Shown here one piece after another: positions 54,473 to 64,000 of a stretch of DNA of 64,000 bases. The position numbers and the translations under genes were made by a program. The notes below the pieces were generated by a model that ran no database searches, had not been told where the DNA came from, and saw only the letters and a program-made list of their open reading frames with translations. Positions within the stretch are counted from its first letter, which is position 1, and each line of letters opens with the position of its first letter. The DNA is from Siphonodentalium dalli (Eukaryota > Mollusca > Scaphopoda > Gadilida > Siphonodentaliidae), in NCBI GenBank assembly GCA_032622095.1, contig CP136064.1, forward strand, positions 5,449,512 through 5,513,511, given 5' to 3'.

Positions 54473-54912
54473 CCCTTTCAGTGCCAGGGGCCGATTTTAC
54501 GGTCTGTAAAATCGGCCCTAAAAAAAACAACTTTTTTTAAAAAAGATTTTTTTGGGTTTAATTTTGTTTGGGTATGCTTAAGCATGCTATATTGAATTTA
54601 AAAACAAACTGGATAAAACCTTAGGTGCATGTTATAACTCAAAACTATCACCAAGTATTCATAGTAATAATTTTGATGCCCATGAAAAACGTGAGATTCC
54701 CTGGCACTAAACCTACAAAATAACTTAAATAAGTCTGTTAAAGAATATAAGAAAAAATTGTAAAAAATAATTTACCAAATGATGAAAAATTGTTAGGCCA
54801 ATGCATTCTCTTATATATGCGAGGCGACCTATGGTTGACTCGCATAAATAAGAGAATGCATTGGCACAGGGTATATGGGTTGATACAAAAATCGGACCTG
54901 GCACTGAAAGGG
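54473..54912 (-). mobile_element. MITE C2, long form, 440 bp
   Basis: TTAA at 54469-54472 and 54913-54916. TIRs CCCTTTCAGTGCCAGG and CCTGGCACTGAAAGGG. One HP1 at 54796-54863. It has ~200 bp of extra left-side sequence not present in 44077 or 61066, so it may be nearer a parent element. CCCTGGCACTAAACCTACAA at 54700 is a second, internal terminus-like sequence. Confidence 0.9.
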
Positions 54913-55177
54913 TTAATGTGGGGAATTAACCTAGGAATACATTTGTTCAATAGATATATTCTGCCAGTTGGCTGTGTACCAGCATCTTGTCTGACCCAAT
55001 TTTTTTGCCATTGTTCTAGGAAAGCAGGGACAGAATCCGAAGATGTTCAATTTCCAAAAGTGGATCAAGAGTTGTAATTCCAGATCCCCTTATTTCATTA
55101 CAGGAAAACTGTTTCATATATAAAGTTTTGCATCATTGCAAGGATAGCCCAATCAAAATTGGTCATAAGATGATGTA

Positions 55178-55389
55178 CAGTAATGCTCTTATTAATCGAC
55201 CTCTTAACCAAAGCAGAATTATGGGTAACTTTTCAGGATTTAGTCGGAAATATGGCTTGTTGCCATTCATCGGAAAGCTCTTGGCGAGAGCTTTCCGATG
55301 AATGCAACAAGCCATATTTCCGAATAAATCCTGAAAAGTTACCCATAATTCTGCTTTGGTTAAGAGGTCGATTAATAAGAGCATTACTG
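55178..55389. mobile_element. MITE B, complete, 212 bp
   Basis: CAGTAATGCTC..GAGCATTACTG, TA flanks. Three private variants are shared by both arms: CTCTTATTA / TAATAAGAG, CGACCTCTT / AAGAGGTCG and ACCAAAGCAG / CTGCTTTGGT. Confidence 0.94.
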
Positions 55390-55477
55390 TACATTGCGTC
55401 AACGATCTGCTTCGGGTGATACTCTGATCATTACTGGTAATATTCGTCTGACTAAATTTACAATAGGTTTCTATAGT

Positions 55478-55940
55478 CAGGGTTTCCGCTAGGGGGTAGG
55501 GGAATGGGGCCGGTAGCCATCAAGGGGAAAAATCCAGGTAAAAGTTGCCTGTTTTAGCACTGGTTAAACTAATTTCGTTATATCGGCCAATAGAATCGTG
55601 TGAGAGTAGAAATGGCAGATTGTTTTGTTCCATTTCTGCCTAAGTGCCAAGCTATCAAACCTTATACATCTACCTGTAACTTTAAAACTAGTAAATTTAT
55701 TAGATATTCCTGTTTAGATTTTCTGTATAACAACGCGTTTAGAGTGTGTACACTCGCAAGATATAAAATAAATTCACCTTTTAAAATTCCTTAGTACTAT
55801 TCCAACAAAATTCAGAAGTTTTAAACATCTTTATACTTTTATAGACATGCAGTATGTCCTGGGGTATGGCAGGAGGGGAAATCTTGGCGAGGGGAATGGG
55901 GCCGTCAAGGGGACCCCCTGCCGGTATAGCGGAAACCCTG
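55478..55940. mobile_element. hAT-like MITE, 463 bp
   Basis: TIR CAGGGTTTCCGCTA and TAGCGGAAACCCTG. GGGGAATGGGGCCG occurs near both ends in the same orientation. CTATAGT is duplicated on each side (55471-55477, 55941-55947), seven bases rather than the usual eight. The interior is AT-rich with no transposase. Confidence 0.85.
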
Positions 55941-56094
55941 CTATAGTATCAATGAAGATGACAGTAATTGATTGAAAATTTCTGACACAGCAGTGTAGAA
56001 TAAATACAGAACACAACTATTATCGAACTTGTTGCGGACGGCACACAGTTACATTTATCCTTGCGCACATCAATCAGTATTTAGTAGTTAAGGG

Positions 56095-56365
56095 TTAACT
56101 TATTATTTGAACATTTCCTGAGGGATAACTATACTCTTCATTGAGCATTTAGTGTATACAGGGTTAACTTATTATATGAACATTTCCTGAGGGAACCACT
56201 CATCAATGAGTATTTAGTAAATAATGGTTAACTCTATTTATCTTCCTGAGGGATAACTACTCATCAATGAGTATTTTGTATATACAGGGTAAACTACATG
56301 TAATTGTATGAACATTTCCTGGGGTAACTAATCATCAATGAGTATTTAGTTTATAGAGGGTTAAC
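56095..56365 (-). repeat. ~60-70-bp tandem repeat, about four units
   Basis: GAACATTTCCTGAGGGA, ATCAATGAGTATTTAGT and ACAGGGTTAACT per unit. The core is the reverse complement of TACTAAATACTCATTGATGA in the 128-bp array at 11336. 55948-56094 and 56370-56610 are unclassified. Confidence 0.87.
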
Positions 56366-56612
56366 TGCTCGAATCTCATTCTCTGTTAATCACATGAGTT
56401 ACATTATTAATCCAGTTCTTGAGCCATTCCGAGTGTAATGCGCGCTGCCATTTACAGGCAGTGCCGCAGTTCACTAGAGCAGCAACATGCTCAAACAGAA
56501 GGAGTGGCCTTGCTCAAGGGTCACAACTAGGTGAGAGATTGGAACAGCATAGAACGTTAGTCACAATCCGCTGAATTCAAAACCTTGCCACTGTCGTAAG
56601 TCAGATTTTTTT

Positions 56613-56860
56613 ACCCTGTGCCAATGCATTCTCTTATATATGCGAGTCGACCATAGGTCGCCTCGCATATATAAGAGAATGCATTGGCCTAACAATTTTT
56701 TATCATTTTTTTTAAATAAATGTTTCTTACAATTTTTAGGACATAAAATAAAAAAACATCCATTACCCTGCAGGGAGCCCCACACATATATAGAAGCATA
56801 TAGAAGAGTGTTGTCTGTTCATGTTTGTCTGGGGCTCTGTATGGGTGAAATTATAAAATA
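56613..56860 (+). mobile_element. C2-derived HP1 plus HP2 fragment
   Basis: ACCCTGTGCC, HP1 (56622-56689), CTAACAATTTTTTATCATTT, then HP2 on the opposite strand (AGGGAGCCCCACACATATAT through TCTGGGGCTCTGTATGGG). Its HP2 side is collinear with the reverse complement of 45247-45440. Confidence 0.78.
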
Positions 56861-56884
56861 TGTAAGGCCCTGTATGTACATGTA

Positions 56885-57415
56885 ACTATCTTGCCAACCT
56901 GAGCCTTTTAACCAGAGAAAATTGCAAGTAAAATCCTGACAGTGTGCCGTTAACCCTATCACATCTCCCCCCCAATAACCGCACCTGCAATAATCCTGCC
57001 CCACCCCCTCCCTATCGCAATGTCACTTGATGTATCTATCTCCCAACCTGAGCCTTTTAACAGAGAAAATTGCATGTCAAAGCCTAAGAGCTTTCCGCTA
57101 ACCCCACATTCACCCACCCCACCTCCCGAACCACCAATAACCCTGCCCACAATAGCCCCACTCACCTTGTCACAATTGTCGCTGTATGTATCTATCTCGC
57201 AACCTAAGCATTTTAACCAGAGAAAATTGCATGTCAAAGCCTAAGAGCTTTTTCCGCTAACCCCACATTCATCCACCCGTGACCTACCGAACGCCCAATA
57301 ACACCACCCACAATAGTCCCACTCACCTTGTCACAATTGTCGATGTATGAATCTATCTCGCAACCTAAGCATTTTAACTAGAGAAAATTGCAAGTCGAAG
57401 CCTAAGAGCGTGCAA
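56885..57415 (+). repeat. ~150-165-bp tandem repeat, four units
   Basis: CTATCTCGCAACCTAAGC..TTTTAACCAGAGAAAATTGC starts near 56885, 57033, 57188 and 57350. Units share CCACAATAGTCCCACTCACC and TTGTCACAATTGTC. 57416-57640 is unclassified. Confidence 0.9.
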
Positions 57416-57639
57416 TTCACTCAGAGAAATCAATTCCCGTCCCCTACATTCTCCAAAGAATAGAATCGAAATTCTTCATAATTAGAGAAAATTGGTGTTG
57501 ACATTGGAAAATCTATAATGATAAAGACATGACAGGAAATGACCGTGGATAATCTGTTGAAGTATTGACTTCTCTTATCTAAATAAGCCCCTCTCTGTGT
57601 CTTTGCTGAAAGCACTTTGAGCACACAAAATGTAAAGAG

Positions 57640-60600
57640 ATATTGATACAGCCTTGTGGTCGGTGTTTGGAGATTATGGACCAGGCTTGAGTCTCGTTGC
57701 ATCCCCCCCGACCTTGAAGCAGCCTTGTGGCCGGTGTTTGGAGATTATGGACCAGGCTTGAGTCTCGTTGCACCCCCCCGACCTTGAAGCAGCCTTGTGG
57801 CCCGCGTTTGGAGATTATGGACCAGGCTTGAGTCTCGTTGCACCCCCCCCCCCCACCCTTGAGGCCAGTGTTTGGAGATTATGAAAAAGGCTTGAGTCTC
57901 GTTGCATCCCCCCCCCACCCTTGAAGCAGCCTTGTGGCCGGTGTTTGGAGATTATGGACCAGGCTTGAGTCTCATTGCATCCCCCCCGACCTTGAAGCAG
58001 CCTTGTGGCCGGTGTTTGGAGATTATGGACCAGACTTGAGTCTCGTTGCATCCCCCGACATTGAAGCAGCCTTGTGGCCGGTGTTTGGAGATTATGGACC
58101 AGGCTTGAGTCTCATTGCATCCCCCCGACCTTGAAGCAGCCTCGTGGCCGGTGTTTGGAGATTATGGACCAGGCTTGAGTCTCGTTGCATCCCCCGACTT
58201 TGAAGCAGCCTTGTGGCCTGCGTTTGGAGATTATGGACCAGGCTTGAGTCTCGTTGCATCCCCCGACCTTGAAGCAGCCTTGTGGCCGGTGTTTGGAGAT
58301 TATGGACCAGGCTTGAGTCTCGTTGCACCCCCCCGACCTTGAAGCAGCCTTGTGGCCCGCGTTTGGAGATTATGGACCAGGCTTGAGTCTCGTTGCACCC
58401 CCCCCCCCCACCCTTGAGGCCAGTGTTTGGAGATTATGAAAAAGGCTTGAGTCTCGTTGCATCCCCCCCCCACCCTTGAAGCAGCCTTGTGGCCGGTGTT
58501 TGGAGATTATGGACCAGGCTTGAGTCTCATTGCATCCCCCCCGACCTTGAAGCAGCCTTGTGGCCGGTGTTTGGAGATTATGGACCAGACTTGAGTCTCG
58601 TTGCATCCCCCGACATTGAAGCAGCCTTGTGGCCGGTGTTTGGAGATTATGGACCAGGCTTGAGTCTCATTGCATCCCCCCGACCTTGAAGCAGCCTCGT
58701 GGCCGGTGTTTGGAGATTATGGACCAGGCTTGAGTCTCGTTGCATCCCCCGACTTTGAAGCAGCCTTGTGGCCTGCGTTTGGAGATTATGGACCAGGCTT
58801 GAGTCTCGTTGCATCCCCCGACCTTGAAGCAGCCTTGTGGCCGGTGTTTGGAGATTATGGACCAGGCTTGAGTCTCGTTGCATCCCCCCCGACCTTGATA
58901 CAGCCTTGTGGCCGGTGTTTGGAGATTATGGACCAGGCTTGAGTCTCATTGCATCCCCCCCGACCTTGATACAGCCTTGTGGCCGGTGTTTGGAGGTTAT
59001 GGACCAGGCTTGAGTCTCATTGCACCCCCCCCCACCCTTGATACAGCCTTGTGGCCGGTGTTTGGAGATTATGGACCAGGCTTGAGTCTCATTGTATCCC
59101 CCCCCCCAACCTTGATACAGCCTTGTGGCCGGTGTTCGGAGATTATGGACCAGGCTTGAGTCTCGTTGCATCCCCCCCCCCCCGACCTTGAAGCAGCCTT
59201 GTGGTCGGTGTTTGGAGATTATGGACCAGGCTTGAGTCTCATTGCATCCCCCCCGACCTTGATACAGCCTTGTGGCCGGTGTTTGGAGATTATGGACCAG
59301 GCTTGAGTCTCGTTGCATCCCCCCCCCCCCCCCCGACCTTGAAGCAGCCTTGTGGTCGGTGTTTGGAGATTATGGACCAGGCTTGAGTCTCATTGCATCC
59401 CCCTCCCCCCGACCTTGATACAGCCTTGTGGCCGGTGTTTGGAGATTATGAACCAGGCTTGAGTCTCATTGCACCCCCCCCCACACCCTTGTTACAGCCT
59501 TGTGGCCGGTGTTTGGAGATTATGGACCAGGCTTGAGTCTCATTGCACCCCCCCCCCCCCGACCTTGATACAGCCTTGTGGTCGGTGTTTGGAGATTATG
59601 GACCAGGCTTGAGTCTCATTGCATCCCCCCGACCTTGATACAGCCTTGTGGTCGGTGTTTGGAGATTATGAACCAGGCTTGAGTCTCGTTGCATCCCCCC
59701 CCCGACCTTGATACAGCCTTGTGGCCGGTGTTTGGAGATTATGGACCAGGCTTGAGTCTCGTTGCATCCCCCCACCCTTGATACAGCCTTGTGGTCGGTG
59801 TTTGGAGATTATGGACCAGGCTTGAGTCTCATTGCATCCCCCCCCCGACCTTGATACAGCCTTGTGGCCGGTGTTTGGAGATTATGGACCAGGCTTGAGT
59901 CTCGTTGCATCCCCCCACCCTTGAAGCAGCCTTGTGGTCGGTGTTTGGAGATTATGGACCAGGCTTGAGTCTCGTTGCATCCCCCCGACCTTGAAGCAGC
60001 CTTTTGGTCGGTGTTTGGAGATTATGGACCAGGCTTGAGTCTCATTGCATCCCCCCCCCCCCCGACCTTGTGGTCGGTGTTTGGAGATTATGGACCAGGC
60101 TGGAGTCTCGTTGCATCCCCCCGACCTTGAAGCAGCCTTTTGGTCGGTGTTTGGAGATTATGGACCAGGCTTGAGTCTCATTGCATCCCCCCGACCTTGA
60201 TACAGCCTTGTGGTCGGTGTTTGGAGATTATGAACCAGGCTTGAGTCTCATTGCATCCCCCCCCCCCCGACCTTGATACAGCCTTGTGGTCGGTGTTTGA
60301 GATTATGAACCAGGCTTGAGTCTCGTTGCATCCACCTGCCCTTGAAGCAGACTAATATGTCCAAATATTCCATTTGCACCCCTCCCCAAGTGTTGGAATT
60401 TTCCACCTGATAACTTCAAACAAAACACCCCCCCTCATTGCACCCCCCCCCCCCCCCCCCCGACCTTGATACAGCCTTGTGGCCCGTGTTTGGAGATTAT
60501 GAACCAGGCTTGAGTCTCGTTGCATCCCCCGACCTTGAAGCAGCCTTGTGGCCGGTGTTTGGAGATTATGGACCAGGCTTGAGTCTCGTTGCATCCCCCG

Positions 60601-60850
60601 ACCTTGATACAGCCTTGTGGTCGGTGTTTGGAGATTATGAACCAGGCTTGAGTCTCATTGCACCCCCCCCCCCCCCCGACCTTGATACAGCCTTGTGGCC
60701 GGTGTTTGGAGATTATGAACCAGGCTTGAGTCTCGTTGCCACCACCTGCCCTTGAAGCAGTCTAATATGTCCAAATATTCCATTTGCACCCCTCCCCAAG
60801 TGTTGGAATTTTCCACCTGATAACTTCAAACAAAACACCCCCCCCCCCCC
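57640..60850 (+). repeat. ~66-70-bp minisatellite with poly-C in every unit
   Basis: About 45 units of AGCAGCCTTGTGGCCGGTGT, TTGGAGATTATGGACCAGG, CTTGAGTCTCGTTGCA, then 5-17 Cs and ACCTTGA. Unit length varies mainly through the C run. Two interludes (60354 and 60762) share TCCAAATATTCCATTTGCAC and CAAGTGTTGGAATTTTCCAC. The repeated open frames (ALWPVFGDYGPGLSL-type) exist because the unit is often a multiple of three, not because it codes. Confidence 0.95.
57783..58892 (+). repeat. 555-bp higher-order duplication inside the minisatellite
   Basis: 57783-58337 and 58338-58892 agree unit by unit, including the irregular short unit CTTGAGGCCAGTGTTTGGAG with GATTATGAAAAAGG and the CGACATTG variant. 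This indicates a recent eight-unit duplication. Confidence 0.93.
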
Positions 60851-61065
60851 CCCCCTTACCCTACAAGGTTGGAAATTTCCAATTTAATGCAATTTCAGTC
60901 CAGAAATTTGAACGAAAGTAGAAAAATATTTAAATTTTGCTCTAAAACAACAAATTTCACACTAAATAATTATTGGCTTCTTTTATCTACATAGCGTTAA
61001 GCCCAATTCTGTGCCTTTTCTCAATTCACTCTTGAGAGGGTTTCCAACAGCACCTCTGCTCTTAA

Positions 61066-61307
61066 CCCTTTGAGTGCCAGGTCCGATTTTTGTATCAACC
61101 CATATACCCTGTGCCAATGCATTCTCTTATATATGCGAGTCGACCATAGGTCGCCTCGCATATATAAGAGAATGCATTGGCCTAACATTTTTTTTTTTTT
61201 TTATTTTTTTTTTTTTTTTTACAATTTTAATATATTTTATTATATTCTTTAACAGACTTATTGTGTAGGTTTAGGGCCGATAATATCGGCCCCTGGCACT
61301 CAAAGGG
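61066..61307 (+). mobile_element. MITE C2, 242 bp
   Basis: TTAA at 61062-61065 and 61308-61311. TIRs CCCTTTGAGTGCCAGG / CCTGGCACTCAAAGGG. HP1 at 61114-61181 is followed by a long T tract. 60851-61061 is AT-rich with nothing recognised. Confidence 0.94.
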
Positions 61308-61311
61308 TTAA

Positions 61312-62778
61312 AATAGACCAAACTTCAATCCAAACAGGCAATTCCATTTGCAACCCCTTATTCTATCCATCAACCACCCCCCTGATCGGCATTTTACTTC
61401 AAATATTTGACCTTTATCCTAAAAACAACCAACTTTTAACTTTAGGACCCCCCTCCACCTTCGAACCTTGTAACACAGCCCCAAGCCCCAAACACCACCC
61501 TCCACTTTCCACACCCCTATTAAAAGTACTTAATCCAATTCAATGGTCCCCTTATCATCAGATTCCAACAACATTTTTGAAATGCTGCTTCAGTTATCAG
61601 AATTATAGTATAAAATTGCCAAAAACTGTTATTTATCAACATTTTGTTCAACAAAATTTTGCCGGTTTGACAAATATCTGACACAAAAAAGCCACTTGAT
61701 TTTAGAGTTATCCATCTTCATCCACAATTTGGCCCGAGACCATCTTCTCGTCAACTTTTTTTAAGGTGGTGAAAAATATTAGATTTCAAAAATCGATATC
61801 TGATCACTCTGAGCTTTGATGGGGTGTGTTCCTCTACTCAAATCAAATATTTTTTACCCATGAAGCCAAATAAATAGTAATTGACTCAATGAGGGGCGCT
61901 TAATCGGATTGAGTACCTTTAAAAGAGGTTCCCTGATGGCAGTAAGACCAGTACCATTGATATGGGACATGTATTTTCACCAGATCGATCATTTTTACGT
62001 GTGAATATTATATGAACAGTAAATTAGGTGTGAACTCCTCAGACAATTATTTCCTTAACTCTTATAATGCCAGGTACAACCAAATTGGCTGTAAATTATA
62101 ATGTTTAGATAAGATCACGAGCAATGCCTGGACTCTAGCTGGATTAGTACAACATCTTGCAGGTAACGAGTCGAAACGTTATGTGACATGCTCTTAGCAT
62201 GACATATAGTCAGCAAACTACAACTGATGATGATCTTATCAAAACATTTTGGCATTTTTGGGAGCATTTTCAAAAAATGTATAAATTCTACATTTGGCAT
62301 AAAATTATAATCTTGTTTTTGAGGGGCACGTTCTAAAACTATTTTCAAAAATTCCAATAAACCGCTCCAGGATCCAGGATCCACCTCAAATTAATAAACC
62401 GCTCCAGGATCCAGGATCCAGCTTCCACCTCAGAACTGTCATCAGAACGAGCAGCAAATTGTCTGCGAGAAATTGGGACCTTGGTCATCATCATATTTAG
62501 CCTCGAATCTTCTTTAATATGCCTAGCAGACAACCTCCCCTTTCTATTGACATCCATACATTTATGCACCACCTTCATTATGTGGGGAAATTATATGACG
62601 GATAGCTTGTAAGCCATTATTTCTTTCACTATACTTATGTTGACAAACGGAAAGGCCGTAAGGTCCATCAGCCAGAGCTTCATTCTGACTTGTTATTGTC
62701 ATTCCGGAGGGCTAGGTGTTATTTTCGTTGACCCGGGCAGATGTGTCACCCTGTCAGGCACCCACTTACCTGTATTGA
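61312..62778. other. Unclassified AT-rich DNA
   Basis: A 38-42-bp tandem duplication (AATAAACCGCTCCAGGATCC, 62356 and 62394) is the only clear repeat. A minus-strand open frame of 77 codons over it (62345-62578) has no recognisable motif. ACCAAATTGGCTGTAAATTA at 62078 recurs at 63178, just right of the next C element. Confidence 0.5.
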
Positions 62779-62782
62779 TTAA

Positions 62783-63163
62783 CCCTTTACCCAACAAAGC
62801 GGCCAAAACCGGCCAAATAAAGCTTCAACAGCCTAAAATATCTTCGGTCTGTCTCAATAGAACCATACAAATATGGATATCATTGGAACCGGCTCCTTGA
62901 CCACATTGTGATAGTTACAGTTATGCCCTGTGCCAATGCATTCTCTTATATATGCGAGTCGACCAAAGGTCGCCTCGCATATATAAGAGAATGCATTGGC
63001 CTAAAAAAATCTTTTTTTACCATTTTTTCTTACATTCTTTAACAATTTTATAATTTTTAATGTGTTAAGCCAATGCATTCTCTTATATATGCGAGGCGAC
63101 CTATGGTCGACTCGCATATATAAGAGAATGCATTGGCACATGGCCCTTCTGTTGGGTAAAGGG
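62783..63163 (+). mobile_element. MITE C, 381 bp
   Basis: TTAA at 62779-62782 and 63164-63167. The first HP1 loop has GACCAAAGGTC for GACCATAGGTC. The right side reads CACATGGCCCTTCTG for CACAGGGCC. Confidence 0.93.
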
Positions 63164-63410
63164 TTAACCCATAAAACAACCAAATTGGCTGTAAATTATA
63201 ATGTTCAACTGACAGCCAAACATAGTAACGAGCTCATAATTGATTATTTGAACAAATTCTGGTTCCGATGATAATTTACAAAGAATTAGCCATGTATATG
63301 ATTGACAAGTGTCTCACCAACGACCAAGCCGAGACAAACGTTAAAGACATATTACGTGATTATTTCACTACTTCAAATTCATATTTTACGACTCGGCTAA
63401 TACATGTGTA

Positions 63411-63623
63411 CAGTAATGCCCAAATTAATCGACTTCTTAACCACAGGAGAATTATGGGTAACTTTTCAGGATTTAGTCGGAAATATGGCTTGTTGCCATT
63501 CATCGGAAATCTCTCAATGAGAGCTTTCCGATGAATGGCAACAAACCATATTTCCAACTAAATCCTGAAAAGTTATCCATAATTCTCCTGTGGTTAAGGA
63601 GTCGATTATTTAGGGCATTACTG
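63411..63623. mobile_element. MITE B, complete, 213 bp
   Basis: CAGTAATGCCC..GGGCATTACTG, TA flanks. Both arms share the private ACAGGAGAAT / ATTCTCCTGT, while CTTCTTAACC is seen on the left arm only. 63168-63410 is unclassified. Confidence 0.93.
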
Positions 63624-63674
63624 TATAAGATTTTATGAAGGAGAGTCATTGTATTTGATTTATATGAAGGAGAG

Positions 63675-64000
63675 CAGTGTTCGCGCTGGACCGAAAAAAA
63701 AGTTTAGCCAAATGAAAATTTTATTAGCCAAATGAAAAAAACTTTAGCCAAATGTTTTTTGGCCAAATTAAAAAAAAAATTTGGCCAAATTAAATCATCG
63801 TTTTCTGGTCGGTTCACAATTAATGACTAAAACGTAAAATCTAACAGACACAGGTAAAATACACAATAATTTAAATAATTTTGATGAACTAGAAGTAATT
63901 TTATATATATCATTTATTAAACAATTATTAATCTTTATGTGAAAGAGTGATGGGGGGGGGGGGTGGGGGGTAACCCGGGATTGTCCTTCTTAATGTCATT
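63675..64000 (+). mobile_element. F-related hAT-like MITE, runs off the window
   Basis: CAGTGTTCGCGCTGGACCG matches the F terminus, followed by repeated TTTAGCCAAATGAAAA motifs with AGCC where F has TGCC. The right end is outside the window. A G-run (63952-63963, then GGGGGG) is at the edge. Confidence 0.7.

Noticed and set aside
58115..59318. Open frames with repeated ALWPVFGDYGPGLSL or MQRDSSLVHNLQT
   Set aside because: They are produced by the 66-bp repeat. C-run length changes shift the frame from unit to unit.
62345..62578. Minus-strand 77-codon open frame as a gene
   Set aside because: It has no domain, and it overlaps a local tandem duplication in AT-rich DNA.

Overview
The window looks like a gene-poor, repeat-saturated block of an animal nuclear genome. 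I found no intact host protein-coding gene. The only credible coding sequence is a 5'-truncated non-LTR retrotransposon tail (30725-31051). TTAGGG-type interstitial repeats, TA/TTAA/8-bp target-site MITEs, long poly-C runs and a Helentron-like element with ~160-bp core repeats containing a 'CAAGATGGC' motif fit a marine invertebrate, most likely a bivalve mollusc. The organism is an inference; no diagnostic gene confirms it.

Layout. 1-9931: 3.3 nearly identical 3006-3008 bp macrosatellite units, cut off inside a MITE. 9928-13262: MITE debris, a dispersed ~500-bp repeat, and a 128-bp tandem array. 13275-15024: Helentron-like element whose core is a higher-order tandem array. 15054-25500: dense nested MITEs. 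25660-32800: nested hAT-like MITEs, a telomere-like array, a SINE-like head and a LINE tail. 33760-37200: several minisatellites. 37600-45500: segmental duplicates, TTAA MITEs and C/T-rich minisatellites. 45950-47440: a long palindrome and unclassified DNA. 47445-56090: nested MITEs plus a 664-bp MITE-derived tandem array. 56095-60850: minisatellites, including a 3.2-kb poly-C-bearing array. 61066-64000: more TTAA, TA and hAT-like elements.

Family names used below are local. A: ~445 bp, TIR starting CAAGCCTTGAAATAG, each end a palindrome, 8-bp target duplications (hAT-like); A2 is a diverged subfamily. B: ~215-bp foldback starting CAGTAATGCC, TA target (mariner-like). C: ~390 bp, TTAA target, TIR CCCTTTACCCAACA (piggyBac-like). 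C2: TTAA, TIR CCCTTTGAGTGCCAG. C3: TTAA, TIR about CCCTTYCATGATGGGAG. D, E, G, I: rarer foldback elements. F: ~510-bp hAT-like, TIR CAGGGTYCGCGCTG. HP1 is a 66-bp hairpin carried by C, C2 and C3. HP2 is an ~80-bp module with ends GAGCCCC and GGGGCTC or GAGGCTC. None of these families has a transposase in the window, so all must be mobilised in trans or be dead.

The most notable patterns are the near-invariant HP1 hairpin shared by families with different termini, arm-to-arm homogenisation within single B copies, several insertions whose empty site survives as a paralog in the same window, and tandem arrays that appear to have grown from MITE arms.
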